DNA of 64,000 nucleotides from Eunapius fragilis (GCA_963681505.1 OY811976.1:1872916-1936915); one strand, 5' to 3'. Counted from the first letter of the stretch, positions 42,540 to 56,300 are shown. Program-made: numbers and translations. The notes: generated from the sequence alone by a model not told the origin.

Positions 42540-44210
42540 TGGGCAAGGGTGTAAAAACATAATGGGCCCCAGAGGGTGTGCCCAGCGTGTAACCTTTTAA
42601 CGCTGGAATTTTTTCGACATGCATGTGGGGGTTCGTAACCCTGATCCATCATTGGCCATGCCCTGACACCAAAGCAGCATGTTTGGGGGTGTGGTTGAGA
42701 TGGCACCCCTCCCCCCCCCTCCTACCCGGAGTATCACATATAATAAATCGGAAGGAGAGAAGGAATTAGAAATGAGAGTGAGGAATTGGACTTGTAAATG
42801 AGCAACATGGTGAATGCAGGTTTGTGCAGGATGATTGCTATATAGGGAGAGCTGTGATGCCCACGGTACGTAGCTAGGCTCATGGTTTAATACCAGTAGC
42901 GGAACTACAGGGGGGGGGGGGGGGGTTAAACTCCCCCTCCCCCCCCTTCAATAATATTATTCATAGCAGGAAATTAGGCAATCTGCATTGATAGTTGTGA
43001 ATAAATCATTTAAAAAAACCCCCTCTTTATCTGCCATGCCCCTTCGTACGTCCACCCCTGCCTTCCTCCTCCTCCTCCTTCCTCCCCCCCCCGTTATTAC
43101 ACCTATGGTGTGCAAACTCTCAAGCACGCAACCTCGACAGAACTTAGTCAAATCTGCCCCTATTCTGGGTGGGTGTACAATGACAGGTGCATAATGAAGT
43201 AGTCGATATACATGTATGTATAATTCACCAAGACGGAGGCTTTATCGGTCAACCAGCGGTTGTTGAAAAGTGATATAGGAGAGTTATTTTCAGTGTTCTG
43301 TCTTCCGTGCGTTGTTCAGTGTCACAGCTGGATAGATTATCACAAAAAGTGGGCGGAATTTACAGTGATGTAATACTCTTAATAGTGGCGACCGGTATAC
43401 AGAAGACCAAGCCTTAGCAGACACATAGGAAAGTATTTAAAGGGGGAAATTAAATGGGCATGTCTACATAGGTGGAGGAGGGAGTGGGGGGAGTGAGGGG
43501 GAGAGACCTGACTTACGTTAGAATTTTATCATGGTGTGTACCATTTCCCCTCCTAAAGGTTTGTGGGGACAATGCCCCTTTCTGGCAAAACTGTGGCCCA
43601 AGGCCCCCAAGGCCCCCGTGGCCCCCAAGGCCCCCGTGTTTCCTATGCCACTGCTTATTGTGGCCCTGAAATGTATCAATTTCATTGGACAATTGTACCG
43701 TTAGTCTCCAATAAATTTTACCTATCTCGTAAGGAGAAACCCAGCTGTGAGCGCTCTGGATTGTATTATTAAGGCTTAGTTATCTCTCGGCCCGATCCTA
43801 AAAGGACTTGTACTTAATGTAATTAGCTACATTTGGATCCCTTAAAAGACTGAACAGCACAAAACTCATTTGCTGTGCACCCTCAGCTGGCCACCAATTA
43901 GAAACATTTGTCCACGATGAGCGAAGCACCTAAGTATGTTGTTGGGAGAGGTGTCTGTTGAGGTGGCTGAAGAGCTGGTTAATTAAGCCAGAAGTATTTA
44001 TAACGTGGCTAGTATAGTTGTCGCCATGTGGCCAACTTGGTTTACGTAAGCAAGGTTGGGCCATGTGTATATTATCTCTGTATGCATATTTGGTTGGATG
44101 ATAGAGAGGGGGAGGGGTGGGGGGGAGTGGGGGAGGAGGCTTTGTTGAGGCTTACAACCTGAATGCTGTGTCACGTCATGCCCCAGCTATTGGTTGTTGG
44201 TCATTGTGGG
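42540..44210. other. Intergenic DNA between the receptors
   Basis: Holds a G-tract at 42910-42925 next to CAGTAGCGGAACTACAG (a MITE-like tip) and short GGCCCCCAAGGCCCCCGTGG repeats at 43596-43635. No gene recognised. Confidence 0.4.
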
Positions 44211-44218
44211 GAGGAAAT

Positions 44219-44309
44219 ATGAGGACAGCTACTGTGTTTACAGCATTACTTTATTGTCTTCACAGTATGGCCGTCGCAGTCTGGTTCACGACCTGGCTTG
44301 CCATCAGTG
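44219..44309 (+). CDS. Receptor gene 2 exon 1: signal peptide
   Basis: From the upstream ATG it reads MRTATVFTALLYCLH then SMAVAVWFTTWLAIS, with a GTGAGT donor in phase 1. The internal ATG at 44267 alone would give a 14-residue signal, rather short, so the upstream start is preferred. Confidence 0.55.
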
Positions 44310-47300
44310 GTGAGTTCACTTGGGCATTATTACATAACAGGGGCAATATTTTGTATTTTGTCCAGTGCATTTGCTCCAAATTATAAGAAGATGTTTACAG
44401 TACGGACCATGATCAATTCTCTCTTATAGCACTGGCAGCAGGGGTGACACCTCCACTGGACCAGACAGTCATGTTGGGAGAGGCTGCAACATTCTCATGC
44501 AGTGCTACCAATGTGAATGACATCATATTTGAGGTGGTCAATGTTGATCCCTCCACATGGGCATCTCGAGGAATCAGTCAGTCCCCCCTAATACCATCAG
44601 GAGCCAACACCTCTCTGTACCTCACAGTACGTGGAGATGCTGATAACAATGGAATTGATATACTTTGCAGTGTTGTGTTTGTGGGTGCTACATCATATGT
44701 GGACATACTCCCCCCAGCAAAGCTAACAGTTCAAGGTTAGTGCTGACATGGCATGTACATGTATGTACAATACACTGCTGAATCATCATATAATCATACA
44801 ATGTAGTTGGTCTCTTGGACCACCAGTGATATAACTGTACTTAGGCATACAGTATACAGATGGTGGTGGGGTAGGAATAATGACTTTGATTGCCCTCCTA
44901 GAAATGATGAAATATTTCCCCCGGGGGGCCCTCTTCTTATTTGAACTTTTCGTTTGGAGCATTAGGTCATTCAATTAGTCAAGGTGTACTGACATGTGCT
45001 CATCTGAGTACTGTGTGCTAAGGTCATGTACCAAAAGAGCTGAAGAAGGAGCCATACAAGGCCACAGGCAAACAGCATCTATGGGATAACCCTCTGTTTT
45101 TCATGGCTAAAGTCCTATATTTAGCACACAAAAACTACATAATTCCTACAAATGTGCAAAGTACATGTCTATAGGACTATTACATTTCCCCTTCTTATTA
45201 GATCTCCTTCATTTTTTGCACCACTATTGCCTTCCAATCCTATATGCCACCAACCTTGTTGTAGAGAATGGTTTTATGACTTGTTTCATGGGTTTTTTTC
45301 TTCGTGAGATGAGAGATAGATAGAACTAGACTGTTTTCAAATAAGACCATTAGTACTGTTATTCATCATTCTCTCACACACACCCCACCTGCAATATTAC
45401 TGCTATGCAGTTATACTGTGTGGAGGGGGGGGGGGGTGTATGTCTCCTGGATGGAATGGAAGAGGGCATGTCCCAGCATGGAAGTGCGACATACATGTAC
45501 ATGTATATGGAAGAGGGGGTGCCCTGATGTGGAGGAGCGAGGGACATCCACTGGTGACCTTGCATGTGGAGGTGGAAGTGGGGGTGCATCTGCTGGTGAC
45601 CCATGTGGCGGAGGGAGAGACTACTGGTGGAGATGGGAGCCCTGATGTGGAGGAGCAAGTGGCATCCACTGGTGGCCTTGTAGTACATGGACGTCCCAAT
45701 ATGAAGGGAACTTGATGAATCTAGCAGGATGTCCACTGGAAGTCCAATGGACACTATTACAGTACAGCTTGCTAAGCTTTTCCAAGCACCACCATTATAC
45801 TACTCCTGGGTTCGTGATTGCAGTCATGAATTAATTACTAAAACATTTCTTTTCCTACAAAAAATTCAATATGCAGTGAAGTGATCGGCGGTAGAAAGGG
45901 GGCCAGGGTGAGGCCCCCCCCCCCCCGAGCGGTGACCCCGTACTCCTGACCTGTTGCACATACATCAGATAATGAACCTCACACTAAGGCAAGTGGAGTA
46001 TGGCGCCGAAGGCGCCCTCGTTCAAAAAGATGGCGTTTATTAAGGAAGAGGGGAGTTAGTAAGTTTCAATGAAGAGTGTCGGGAGGGAGGGACGGGTGGA
46101 ATTTGAGTGCGGATTCGGAGAGGGGGTGAAAAGTTGGGTCGGCGTAGCGGGCTTCGGCCCCCCCTACCCTGCCCTAAGCCCTAATTTTCCTCCCTCGCGC
46201 TCACAGTCCTTCGGATTGTTTATAATATTATGTGCCTAGTAACTCCCCCTAGCTGAGTGGATGTACGCACCTGTCCCCCCACCCTACGCTTCGTCTGCTC
46301 TCTCACATGCCCAAATGGTGATTGGCGGTAGAAAGGGGGCCAGGATGAGGCCCCCCCCCCTTCCCCAACCCTCTGAGCAGTGACCCTGTATCCCTGACCT
46401 GTTGCCCGAGGGAAGGTCCCATGTGTGATGCAGGTCACCAGCTGTGAATCCCTGTGGGCCAAGCCATGCATGGCTAGTTAGGTCATGTGGGGGGAGACTT
46501 GGGGAGACAGGCACCAGATGGTGGCGCTGACCATCAACTGGGTGACCTGCAATCCAAGCCAGGGCGTTGGCCCAGGCTTGGGTCCCCAAGTTAGCAGGTC
46601 AAGCCTGGTAGGGACCTGCCCTGGATACATTTAATATTTGTGAGCATGACAGCAAATACACGAAAGGACAAAATACAAAGATGGGGGGTACAAGGTGAAG
46701 AGGGGGTGGAGGGTGGGTGATGCAAACAGGAGCTCTCCTAAAGCACTGGGGAGGGCTAGCTGTGTGTGCATATATTCTCACAAGCCGGCTATGGCGCACA
46801 AAGGGACAGTTGGGCGGATGAGGCTCGCACGCCCACTCCTGCTAGCTGAGGTGACCCCCCTGAGTGGCCACAAGCACCAGCACACCCCCCCCCCCCCCCC
46901 AAGATGCTGTTAGGGGAATACCAGAGCCTCTGTTCAGCTCCCTAAGCAGTACCCTTAGTCTAAAGCAGAGGTCGAAATTTGCTATAACAACATACCTTTA
47001 GGTGGTAGTTTTGGTGGTAGTTCTAAGACCCCTACATCAGTGTGTCATCTTTGGAACATGCTTTACGTCCCTCGTACAAACCAGACAACTGCCTAGGTAG
47101 ACTTTTTATCTGTAAAATAAATAAATAAACAATCTCTTAGTGAGCCACCTCTCAGACAGCCACCTCTCAGTGAGTCCAGATTCTGGACTCACTGAGAGGT
47201 GGCGTCGTGCTCATAGGTCTTCTTTTCAGGAGAGGGAGGAGGAGATGGAGGAGGATAGGGAGGAGATGGGAGGAGAGGTGGAGGAGAGTGGAGGAGAGAG

Positions 47301-50300
47301 AGGAGGAGTGTAATAAAGTGATGGTTCCTGGGGACCCACCCCAGACCCCTATGGGGGAGCTTACAGCGTTCCCCCATACTCTGTACCCAACCCTGAATTT
47401 CATACAAACGAACATTATTTGACCATATTTTAGTGGAGAAAATACAACCTGGTAGTGATTGGTAATGTTTTAGATGCACTGGGTCATACATCTTCCATTG
47501 ACACTCACAGAGGGTTTCAAAAAGCCATGCAATGCCCTCTGAAAGGGAGGGAAGGATTTCAGAATGTCTCGTCACTCTTGCCCCAAAATAGCAACATTTC
47601 CCACCAGTGTCCTACCTTATGTGTACTCTAGACTGAGTGCACTATATTCATTGAAGAAGATTTTAACCTCTTTGAGAAATTCAGTAGGATCAGTAATAGG
47701 CCAAGTGGTGGATTATACATGGGTGTATGGAATCATGTGTCAATACCACTTACTACTACTTACTCTCAAATAATTAAATTGTTTATCAGAGATCCTTTCT
47801 AACACCGAAGTTAACTATAGTAAATATAAGCAAACATGCAAATGCACTTCTGATTTCCATGCTTATTTTATTTTCCATCACATGTAGTTGAATGCCAGGG
47901 CCTGCTGGTTAGGTCTGCTGGTTAGGCCTGCTGGTTAGGTCTGCTGGTTAGGTATGCTGGTTAGGCCTGCTGGTTAGGTCTGCTGGTTAGGCCTGCTGGT
48001 TAGGCCTGCTGGTTAGGCCTGCTGGTTAGGCCTGCTGGTTAGGTCTGCTGGTTAGGTCTGCTGGTTAGGTCTGCTGGTTAGGTCTGCTGGTTAGGTCTGC
48101 TGGTTAGGTCTGCTGGTTAGGCCTGCTGGTTAGGTCTGCTGGTTAGTCCTGCGGGTTAGGTCTGCTGGTTAGGTATTCTGGTTAGGTCTGCTGGTTAGGT
48201 CTGCTGGTTAGGTCTGCTGGTTAGGCCTGCTGGTTAGGTCTGCTGGTTAGGTCTGCTGGTTAGGTCTGCTGGTTAGGTCTGCTGGTTAGGTCTGCTGGTT
48301 AGGTCTGCTGGTTAGTCCTGCTGGTTAGGTCTGCTGGTTAGGTCTGCTGGTTAGGTCTGCTGGTTAGGCCTGCTGGTTAGGCCTGCTGGTTAGGCCTGCT
48401 GGTTAGGCCTGCTGGTTAGGTCTGCTGGTTAGGTCTGCTGGTTAGGTCTGCTGGTTAGGTCTGCTGGTTAGGTCTGCTGGTTAGGTCTGCTGGTTAGGTC
48501 TGCTGGTTAGTCCTGCTGGTTAGGCCTGCTGGTTAGGTCTGCTGGTTAGGTCTGCTGGTTAGGTCTGCTGGTTAGGTCTGCTGGTTAGTCCTGCGGGTTA
48601 GGTCTGCTGGTTAGGTATGCTGGTTAGGTCTGCTGGTTAGGTCTGCTGGTTAGGTCTGCTGGTTAGGCCTGCTGGTTAGGCCTGCTGGTTAGGTCTGCTG
48701 GTTAGGTCTGCTGGTTAGGTCTGCTGGTTAGGTCTGCTGGTTAGGTCTGCTGGTTAGGTCTGCTGGTTAGTCCTGCTGGTTAGGCCTGCTGGTTAGGTCT
48801 GCTGGTTAGGTCTGCTGGTTAGGTCTGCTGGTTAGGTCTGCTGGTTAGTCCTGCGGGTTAGGTCTGCTGATTAGGTATGCTGGTTAGGTCTGCTGGTTAG
48901 GTCTGCTGGTTAGGTCTGCTGGTTAGGCCTGCTGGTTAGGTCTGCTGGTTAGGTCTGCTGGTTAGGTCTGCTGGTTAGGTCTGCTGGTTAGGTCTGCTGG
49001 TTAGTCCTGCTGGTTAGGTCTGCTGGTTAGGTCTGCTGGTTAGGTCTGCTGGTTAGGTCTGCTGGTTAGGCCTGCTGGTTAGGCCTGCTGGTTAGGTCTG
49101 CTGGTTAGGTCTGCTGGTTAGGTCTGCTGGTTAGGTCTGCTGGTTAGGCCTGCTGGTTAGGTCTGCTGGTTAGGCCTGCTGGTTAGGCCTGCTGGTTAGG
49201 TCTGCTGGTTAGGTCTACTGGTTAGGTCTGCTGGTTAGGTCTGCTGGTTAGGTCTGCTGGTTAGGTCTGCTGGTTAGGCCTGCTGGTTAGGCCTGCTGGT
49301 TAGGTCTGCTGGTTAGGTCTGCTGGTTAGGTCTGCTGGTTAGGCCTGCTGGTTAGGCCTGCTGGTTAGGTCTGCTGGTTAGGTCTGCTGGTTAGGCCTGC
49401 TGGTTAGGTCTGCTGGTTAGGCCTGCTGGTTAGGTCTGCTGGTTAGGTCTGCTGGTTAGGCCTGCTGGTTAGGTCTGCTGGTTAGGCCTGCTGGTTAGGC
49501 CTGCTGGTTAGGTCTGCTGGTTAGGTCTGCTGGTTAGGTCTGCTGGTTAGGCCTGCTGGTTAGGTCTGCTGGTTAGGCCTGCTGGTTAGGCCTGCTGGTT
49601 AGGCCTGCGGGTTAGGCCTGCTGGTTAGGTCTGCTGGTTAGGTCTGCTGGTTAGGTCTGCTGGTTAGGTCTGCTGGTTAGGTCTGCTGGTTAGGTATGCT
49701 GGTTAGGTCTGCTGGTTAGGTCTGCTGGTTAGTCCTGCTGGTTAGGCCTGCTGGTTAGGTCTGCTGGTTAGGTCTGCTGGTTAGGTCTGCTGGTTAGGCC
49801 TGCTGGTTAGGTCTGCTGGTTAGGCCTGCTGGTTAGGCCTGCTGGTTAGACCTGCTGGTTAGGCTTGCTGGTTAGGTCTGCTGGTTAGGTCTGCTGGTTA
49901 GGTCTGCTGGTTAGGTCTGCTGGTTAAGTCTGCTGGTTATGTCTGCTGGTTAGGCCTGCTGGTTAGGCCTGCTGGTTAAGCCTGCAGTCTATTGCCTCAT
50001 GTATAGACATCAATTTGACTAAATGCATGCAACCCCATTCTTGTTACATGTATATTTTTGTCCCTCCCCCACAGCCCCTCCCTCTGCTCCCCAAAATCTG
50101 ACAGCTGCTCATGTTGGCTACACCTATATAAACCTAACCTGGTACCCACCCGTGGACCCAGGGATTGGTGGACCTCTGTACTACACTCTATCCTACCATG
50201 GGGTCAATGGATCATCTAATGGAACATCAAACACCACTGGGCTCACATATAATGTGACCTCCCTGTCCCCAGGCCATACTTACATCATGACTGTGGTGGC

Positions 50301-53300
50301 CGGGAATGGAGTGTCTGGGGATGAGGGCACCAGAAGTGCATCAATCAATGTAACCATCTTCCAATCTACAGTAGTGCCCACTGGTATGTAGAAATACAAG
50401 TAACTCACACACCCACACAATGTGAATGTATGTGGCCTATTCTGTCTCACCAAAGGGGCATGTTATAAGTAATTGTGGACATCTGGGATATATGTCCAGG
50501 GGACTAGTATATTATAGATCACTACTTAATTTACGTATAACATTTTCCACGTACATCCATGTGCTCTTTTAACATGTCTGTGTACATATTCATGCAGACA
50601 ATACTTATGATATTGTGGCGGTGGTTGAATTTGGAGTGTTCTTATTCGCAAATCTGGTGTGAGTTCCATAGTGATGTTTGGTGTTCCCTCCATTGTACCA
50701 TGTTTGGTGTTCCCTCCATTGTACCATGTTTGGTGTTCCCTCCATTGTACCATGTTTGGTGTTCCCTCCATTGTACCATGTTTGGTGTTCCCTCCATTGT
50801 ACCATGTTTGGTGTTCCCTCCATTGTACCATGTCTGGTGTTCCCTCCATTGTACCATGTTTGGTGTTCCCTCCATTGTACCATGTTTGGTGTTCCCTCCA
50901 TTGTACCATGTCTGGTGTTCCCTCCATTGTACCATGTTTGGTGTTCCCTCCATTGTACCATGTCTGGTGTTCCCTCCATTGTACCATGTTTGGTGTTCCC
51001 TCCATTGTACCATGTCTGGTGTTCCCTCCATTGTACCATGTTTGGTGTTCCCTCCATTGTACCATGTTTGGTGTTCCCTCCATTGTACCATGTCTGGTGT
51101 TCCCTCCATTGTACCATGTTTGGTGTTCCCTCCATTGTACCATGTTTGGTGTTCCCTCCATTGTACCATGTCTGGTGTTCCCTCCATTTATTGTTGTTCC
51201 TATAGCACCCTCTGTGCTGGCCTACTCATATGGAGGAATGGTGAGTTATGACTGTTAAATATAAATGCTGTGTTTTTTGGTGATGTCATCATTATGATAT
51301 AATGCATCTCCATGTCTTTAGACCAAGGAAGAAATTACGGCATAGACATGGATATTAGTAAGTCTTAATCGCAAATAATATTTTTAGCTACCTTATGTAC
51401 ATGATGTAATTGTGAACATGTGATGTGTGGTAGAGCCAGAATAGCAACCTACTGCACAAAGAACACCTCCATACCATGTGGATTACTTCCTCTAAAGTTA
51501 TGGGTATCCTTATAATGACAGAGTATTGAATTTTTCTCCTTTACCTTTTCAGCCACTTGAGAGCATGCCTCAATCAGAAGCCTTGTTCCCTTCCTGTTTA
51601 CACTACCATTCACTTTGATTCGTGTATACCACCAACCTTGTCGCATAGAGAATGTTTATATTACATGTAGGGAACAGATGAGGGTGGGCATGTGAACTGC
51701 TACATGTCCTTAAAGGAGGAAATTGACAGGATGGGATCCATTTTGGCCGAAAAATTGGCCAAATTATGGTGTACATGTATGACATCATATATTAGACAAC
51801 AGTGCCATGTGATAAAACTGGTTCACAGCTAGCTGTCTTTTTAATGCAATAAAACGTTAAAAGTTCAACGTACACACGTGATGGGTTACTGGCGTTAGCT
51901 AAAATGGGCAACATCAATGTTGTTACTGGTTCTCATTAAACAAGGTAACATCAGGAATTTCCATTTGTGTCAGCCAGTGCTGAGCACTGTATTATAGATC
52001 ACTTCTTTGTTTACGTACTCATGTATTGTACCATTCTGCATGTTCAAACTGGATTGATTGTTTCCACTGTAGTGCTGTTGGTGTCAATGGTGATGATGGT
52101 GATGATGATGATGGTGACGGTGGTGGTGGTGGTTGTGACAATGTGGTTGTAAGTTCCATAGTCTTGCCCCATGTTCAATATTCCCTCCATTGTACCGTGT
52201 TTGACATTCCCTCCATTGTACCATGTTTGGTGTTCCCTCCATTGTACCATGTTTGGTGTTCCCTCCATTGTACCATGTTTGGTGTTCCCTCCATTGTACC
52301 ATGTTTGGTGTTCCCACCATTGTACCATGTTTGGTGTTCCCTCCATTGTACCATGTCTGGTGTTCCCTCCATTGTACCAATGTTTCAGTTCTCATTCAGC
52401 CACTAATAAGGTAATATGAGGAATTTCTATGTCAGCCAACAGGCAGCCAATAACTCTGTACACTGCTTTGTTTAAGTATTGTACCATTTCAACAGTCCAA
52501 ATAGGATTTGTTTTTTTCCATTGTAGTAATGCTATGAAGTACGCTGTGTTTGTGCTGACGGGGATGCTGGCACCGACGCTCATACTGTTGTAAGTTCCAT
52601 AGTCTTGCACCATGTTTGATATTCCCTTCGTTGTACATACCATGTTTGATATTCCCTCCATTGTACCATGTTTGATATTCCCTCCATTGTACCATGTTTG
52701 GTGTTCCCTCCATTGTACCATGTTTGGTGTTCCCTCCATTGTACCATGTTTGGTGTTCCCTCCATTGTACCATGTTTGGTGTTCCCTCCATTGTACCATG
52801 TTTGGTGTTCCCTCCATTGTACCATGTTTGGTGTTCCCTCCATTGTACCATGTTTGATATTCCCTCCATTGTACCATGTTTGATGTTCCCTCCATTGTAC
52901 CATGTTTGGTGTTCCCTCCATTGTACCATGTCTGGTGTTCCCTCCATTGTACCATGTGTGGTGTTCCCTCCATTGTACCATGTTTGGTGTTCCCTCCATT
53001 GTACCATGTTTGGTGTTCCCTCCATTGTACCATGTTTGGTGTTCCCTCCATTGTACCATGTTTGATGTTCCCTCCATTGTACCATGTCTGGTGTTCCCTC
53101 CATTGTACCATGTTTGGTGTTCCCTCCATTGTACCATGTCTGGTGTTCCCTCCATTGTACCATGTTTGGTGTTCCCTCCATTGTACCATGTTTGGTGTTC
53201 CCTCCATTTTACCATGTTTGGTGTTCCCTCCATTGTACCATGTTTGGTGTTCCCTCCATTGTACCATGTTTGGTGTTCCCTCCATTGTACCATGTTTGGT

Positions 53301-56300
53301 TTTCCCTCCATTTACTGTTGTTCTTATAGCGCCCTCATTGCCTACCTATGGATATGGATGAAATGTGAGTACCACATGTTATGACTGTGTTAAATATAAA
53401 TGTTTGATGTTCATCATTGTTATATAATGTATCTTCATGTCTTTAGGCCGAGGAAGGAGGGGGAAAATGGCTACCAACCATTTTATGAGCTATTCCAGCT
53501 AGGCGAATATGCAACCCAGAAAGATGTTTAGCTAAACATGTTTGTGGTATGATTAGTTAACTATGGCATAAGTTTTATAATGATTGCATTGTAATATGTT
53601 TGGATACATCATACTTCATTACAAATTCATGACCCCATTCATGGTACGTGCTAAGAAGTTATTAAAATGAATCATTTTTGTGTTGTCTTTATTGTCAATA
53701 TTTTAGTACAAATTGATGTGACGACAATGTTGCAGGCTAAAGTTATGCTAAACCGAAATGAGCGAGGTCACAAAGAAAGTGAAAATTTTAATTCCTTGCA
53801 TTTTAAAAACCATACACTATAGGGTATACAAATGTACCGTTATTTTGCATGTTCCTATGGAGAGAGCACATAGGGAAAGTAGCATGTCCAAACTAGACTA
53901 TGATGCTAAATGGGTGGCAAATATATATATATGGAATGGACCAGTTGCGCGTAAGCGATGGAATGTTGATTAAACATTTGATTGAACGTGACGTCACGTC
54001 CGGACTGCTAGTCTCTATGTCTTAAAGTTGTCAGCCCAAGGAACGGTGACGTTTAGCCATGATATTTGCCTTAGCTTCACCAAACCCATAAACAGTTGAT
54101 TTTCTGGATCTATTTTTCGTTTTTCAATTCCGTACAGGAGCGCCCTTCTTTGACTCTCAGTACTGCCGATCATTAACAACTGGACCAAGGAAGTTGTAGA
54201 AGGCCAAACAAATATGAACCCAGTATACACTCTAACTAGGCAATCATCGTGTTCGATCCTAAAGTTAATCTTTGTAGGTGCATATTCGTTTCTGGAAGTA
54301 TTTTGAGTTTCTAGATGGGGAGTTACTCTGGAGCATTAACTAATGATTCAGTCTAAAGGGAGCTAGATTGAACCCATCGATGGGTAATGCGCTTAGACTG
54401 TGAGCAGAAATCATATATATGATCTCTGCTGTGAGGCATCGTCAACATTGTTGGGCAACTCATGCACTTAATAGTCGCTCACTAGTTGTTCTCCGAAATC
54501 AGCTACAGAAAATTCTGAAAGTGGAGGTTGTTTGAAGGTGGATGTTGTCACAGAATTGCTGCATGCTTGATGGTGCCGATGTTACTGACGTTGACAATAG
54601 AGAATCTATAGTCGAATTAGCTGCTTATTGGCCTCTCGGTTTTTAGCCCTCATTCTCGAGGGGAGGGGGGGGGGGAGGTGGGTGAGGATAACCTTTTCCC
54701 CGAGGGTAGTTTCGGGGTTGTTATTCGCTTCGCTATTTGGAAAATGTCTGATGGAGCAAACGCGATGGTGAGGCTTTATATCCTTTGGCTGTAAGTTAAA
54801 CACGGTAAGCCAGATAGCCGCCTTTCTAGGTTAGTAGGGAACGTATGAAAGGAGGCATTTGGATCGCCGGACTTGCTGTTGTCACACACTCGGCACCATG
54901 TGCCAGGCATAGCAGCAGTTTATTCCTCAAGGTTTCCCCAAGGATGGCTAGTCTCGTCCCCAGACCCAGATTCCCAACAGCTGCGGGTGGATTACATCAC
55001 CACTTTCCACGTAGCGGTGATGTAATCCACCCGCAGCTGTTGGGAATCTGGGTCTGGGGACGAGACTAAAGGATGGCGGCATTACACGTTGAGCTCCGTT
55101 CAAACAGTAGCAGTCCGGATGTAATTAAGGATGATTAAATTCTTTGTACCTTCTTACGCGCAACTCGTCCATTACTCCTCCATACCGTGTGGATTACTTC
55201 CTCTAATTGTGTATCTTTATATGACAGAGTATTGAATTTCTCTCCTGCAATTGGGAGCATGCCTAGCTACTGGAGGGCACCATGTCTATCGTCTAGTTGA
55301 ATGGCATTAAATGGAACTCTTTAATGGTCATGATTCATTTGCTGCATTCATAAATGTGGGCAACCTGCTCATCATCTAGTCGTCTGTACTACTTCTTGGT
55401 GGGACATGGTTTTGGTAGTGGGTAGTTACTCAACCACACCACTACTCACTCTGAGCTTATAGTGAAAGAAGGGCATGGGACATGAGCATGTAGTGGAAGG
55501 GCATGGGACATGAGCATGTAGTGGAAGGGCATGAGACATGAGCATGTAGTGGAAGGGCATGAGACATGAGCATGTAGTGGAAGGGCATGAGACATGAGCA
55601 TGTAGTGGAAGGGCATGAGACATGAGCATGTAGTGGAAGGGCATGGGACATGAGCATGTAGTGGAAGGGCATGGGACATGAGCATGTAGTGGAAGGGCAT
55701 GGGACATGAGCATGTAGTGGAAGGGCATGAGACATGAGCATGTAGTGGAAGGGCATGAGACATGAGCATGTAGTGGAAGGGCATGGGACATGAGCATGTA
55801 GTGACTATGTGTGTGTTGAATAACTATCCACTACCAAAACCATGTCCAACCAAGATGTGCAGACGTCGCTTGGCTGCTAAAACCACAGCTGGGCTAAAAG
55901 CAACCCTTCTTTTGTGTTGGGATTTACTCTCTACACACACAAAAGTAATCCCCATCTACTACATGTTTGCTTTTTAGTTGGCAGTACTTCATCTACTAAA
56001 TTGTGTGTGTTTACATATATCTGTAAGGGCAGATGAAATTAAAAATGTTGAAGTATGGTGGCTATGAGACAGGGCCACACAAATATGTAGTGGAGGCTAT
56101 GAAGCACAAGCATGCATGGTTTGCGTGTCTCTGTGTGTGTGTGAAGGTGTGACATGTAGTTGAAACAAAAAACACTGAAATATTAATATGGTGATTGGTT
56201 AATACGTATGTGTTTGTGGAGCATAAAAAATGAAGGGTTGCATTTCAGCCCTGGTGTGGCTTTAACTTGACCACGCCTCCTCCCCACTCTGAACTAGAGC

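Noticed and set aside
43563..43670. Collagen-like GPQGPRGPQGPR run
   Set aside because: Only four G-x-y triplets from a GGCCCCC simple repeat, in intergenic DNA.
47900..49985. Interstitial telomere (TTAGG)n or CRISPR array
   Set aside because: The unit is a contiguous 13-mer with no unique spacers, so not CRISPR, and TTAGG is never tandem by itself, so not telomeric.
50526..53384. Many long overlapping frames (VPSIVPCLVFPPLYHVWCSLHC type and reverse)
   Set aside because: The 26-bp array cycles through all frames without a stop; they are repeat artefacts.
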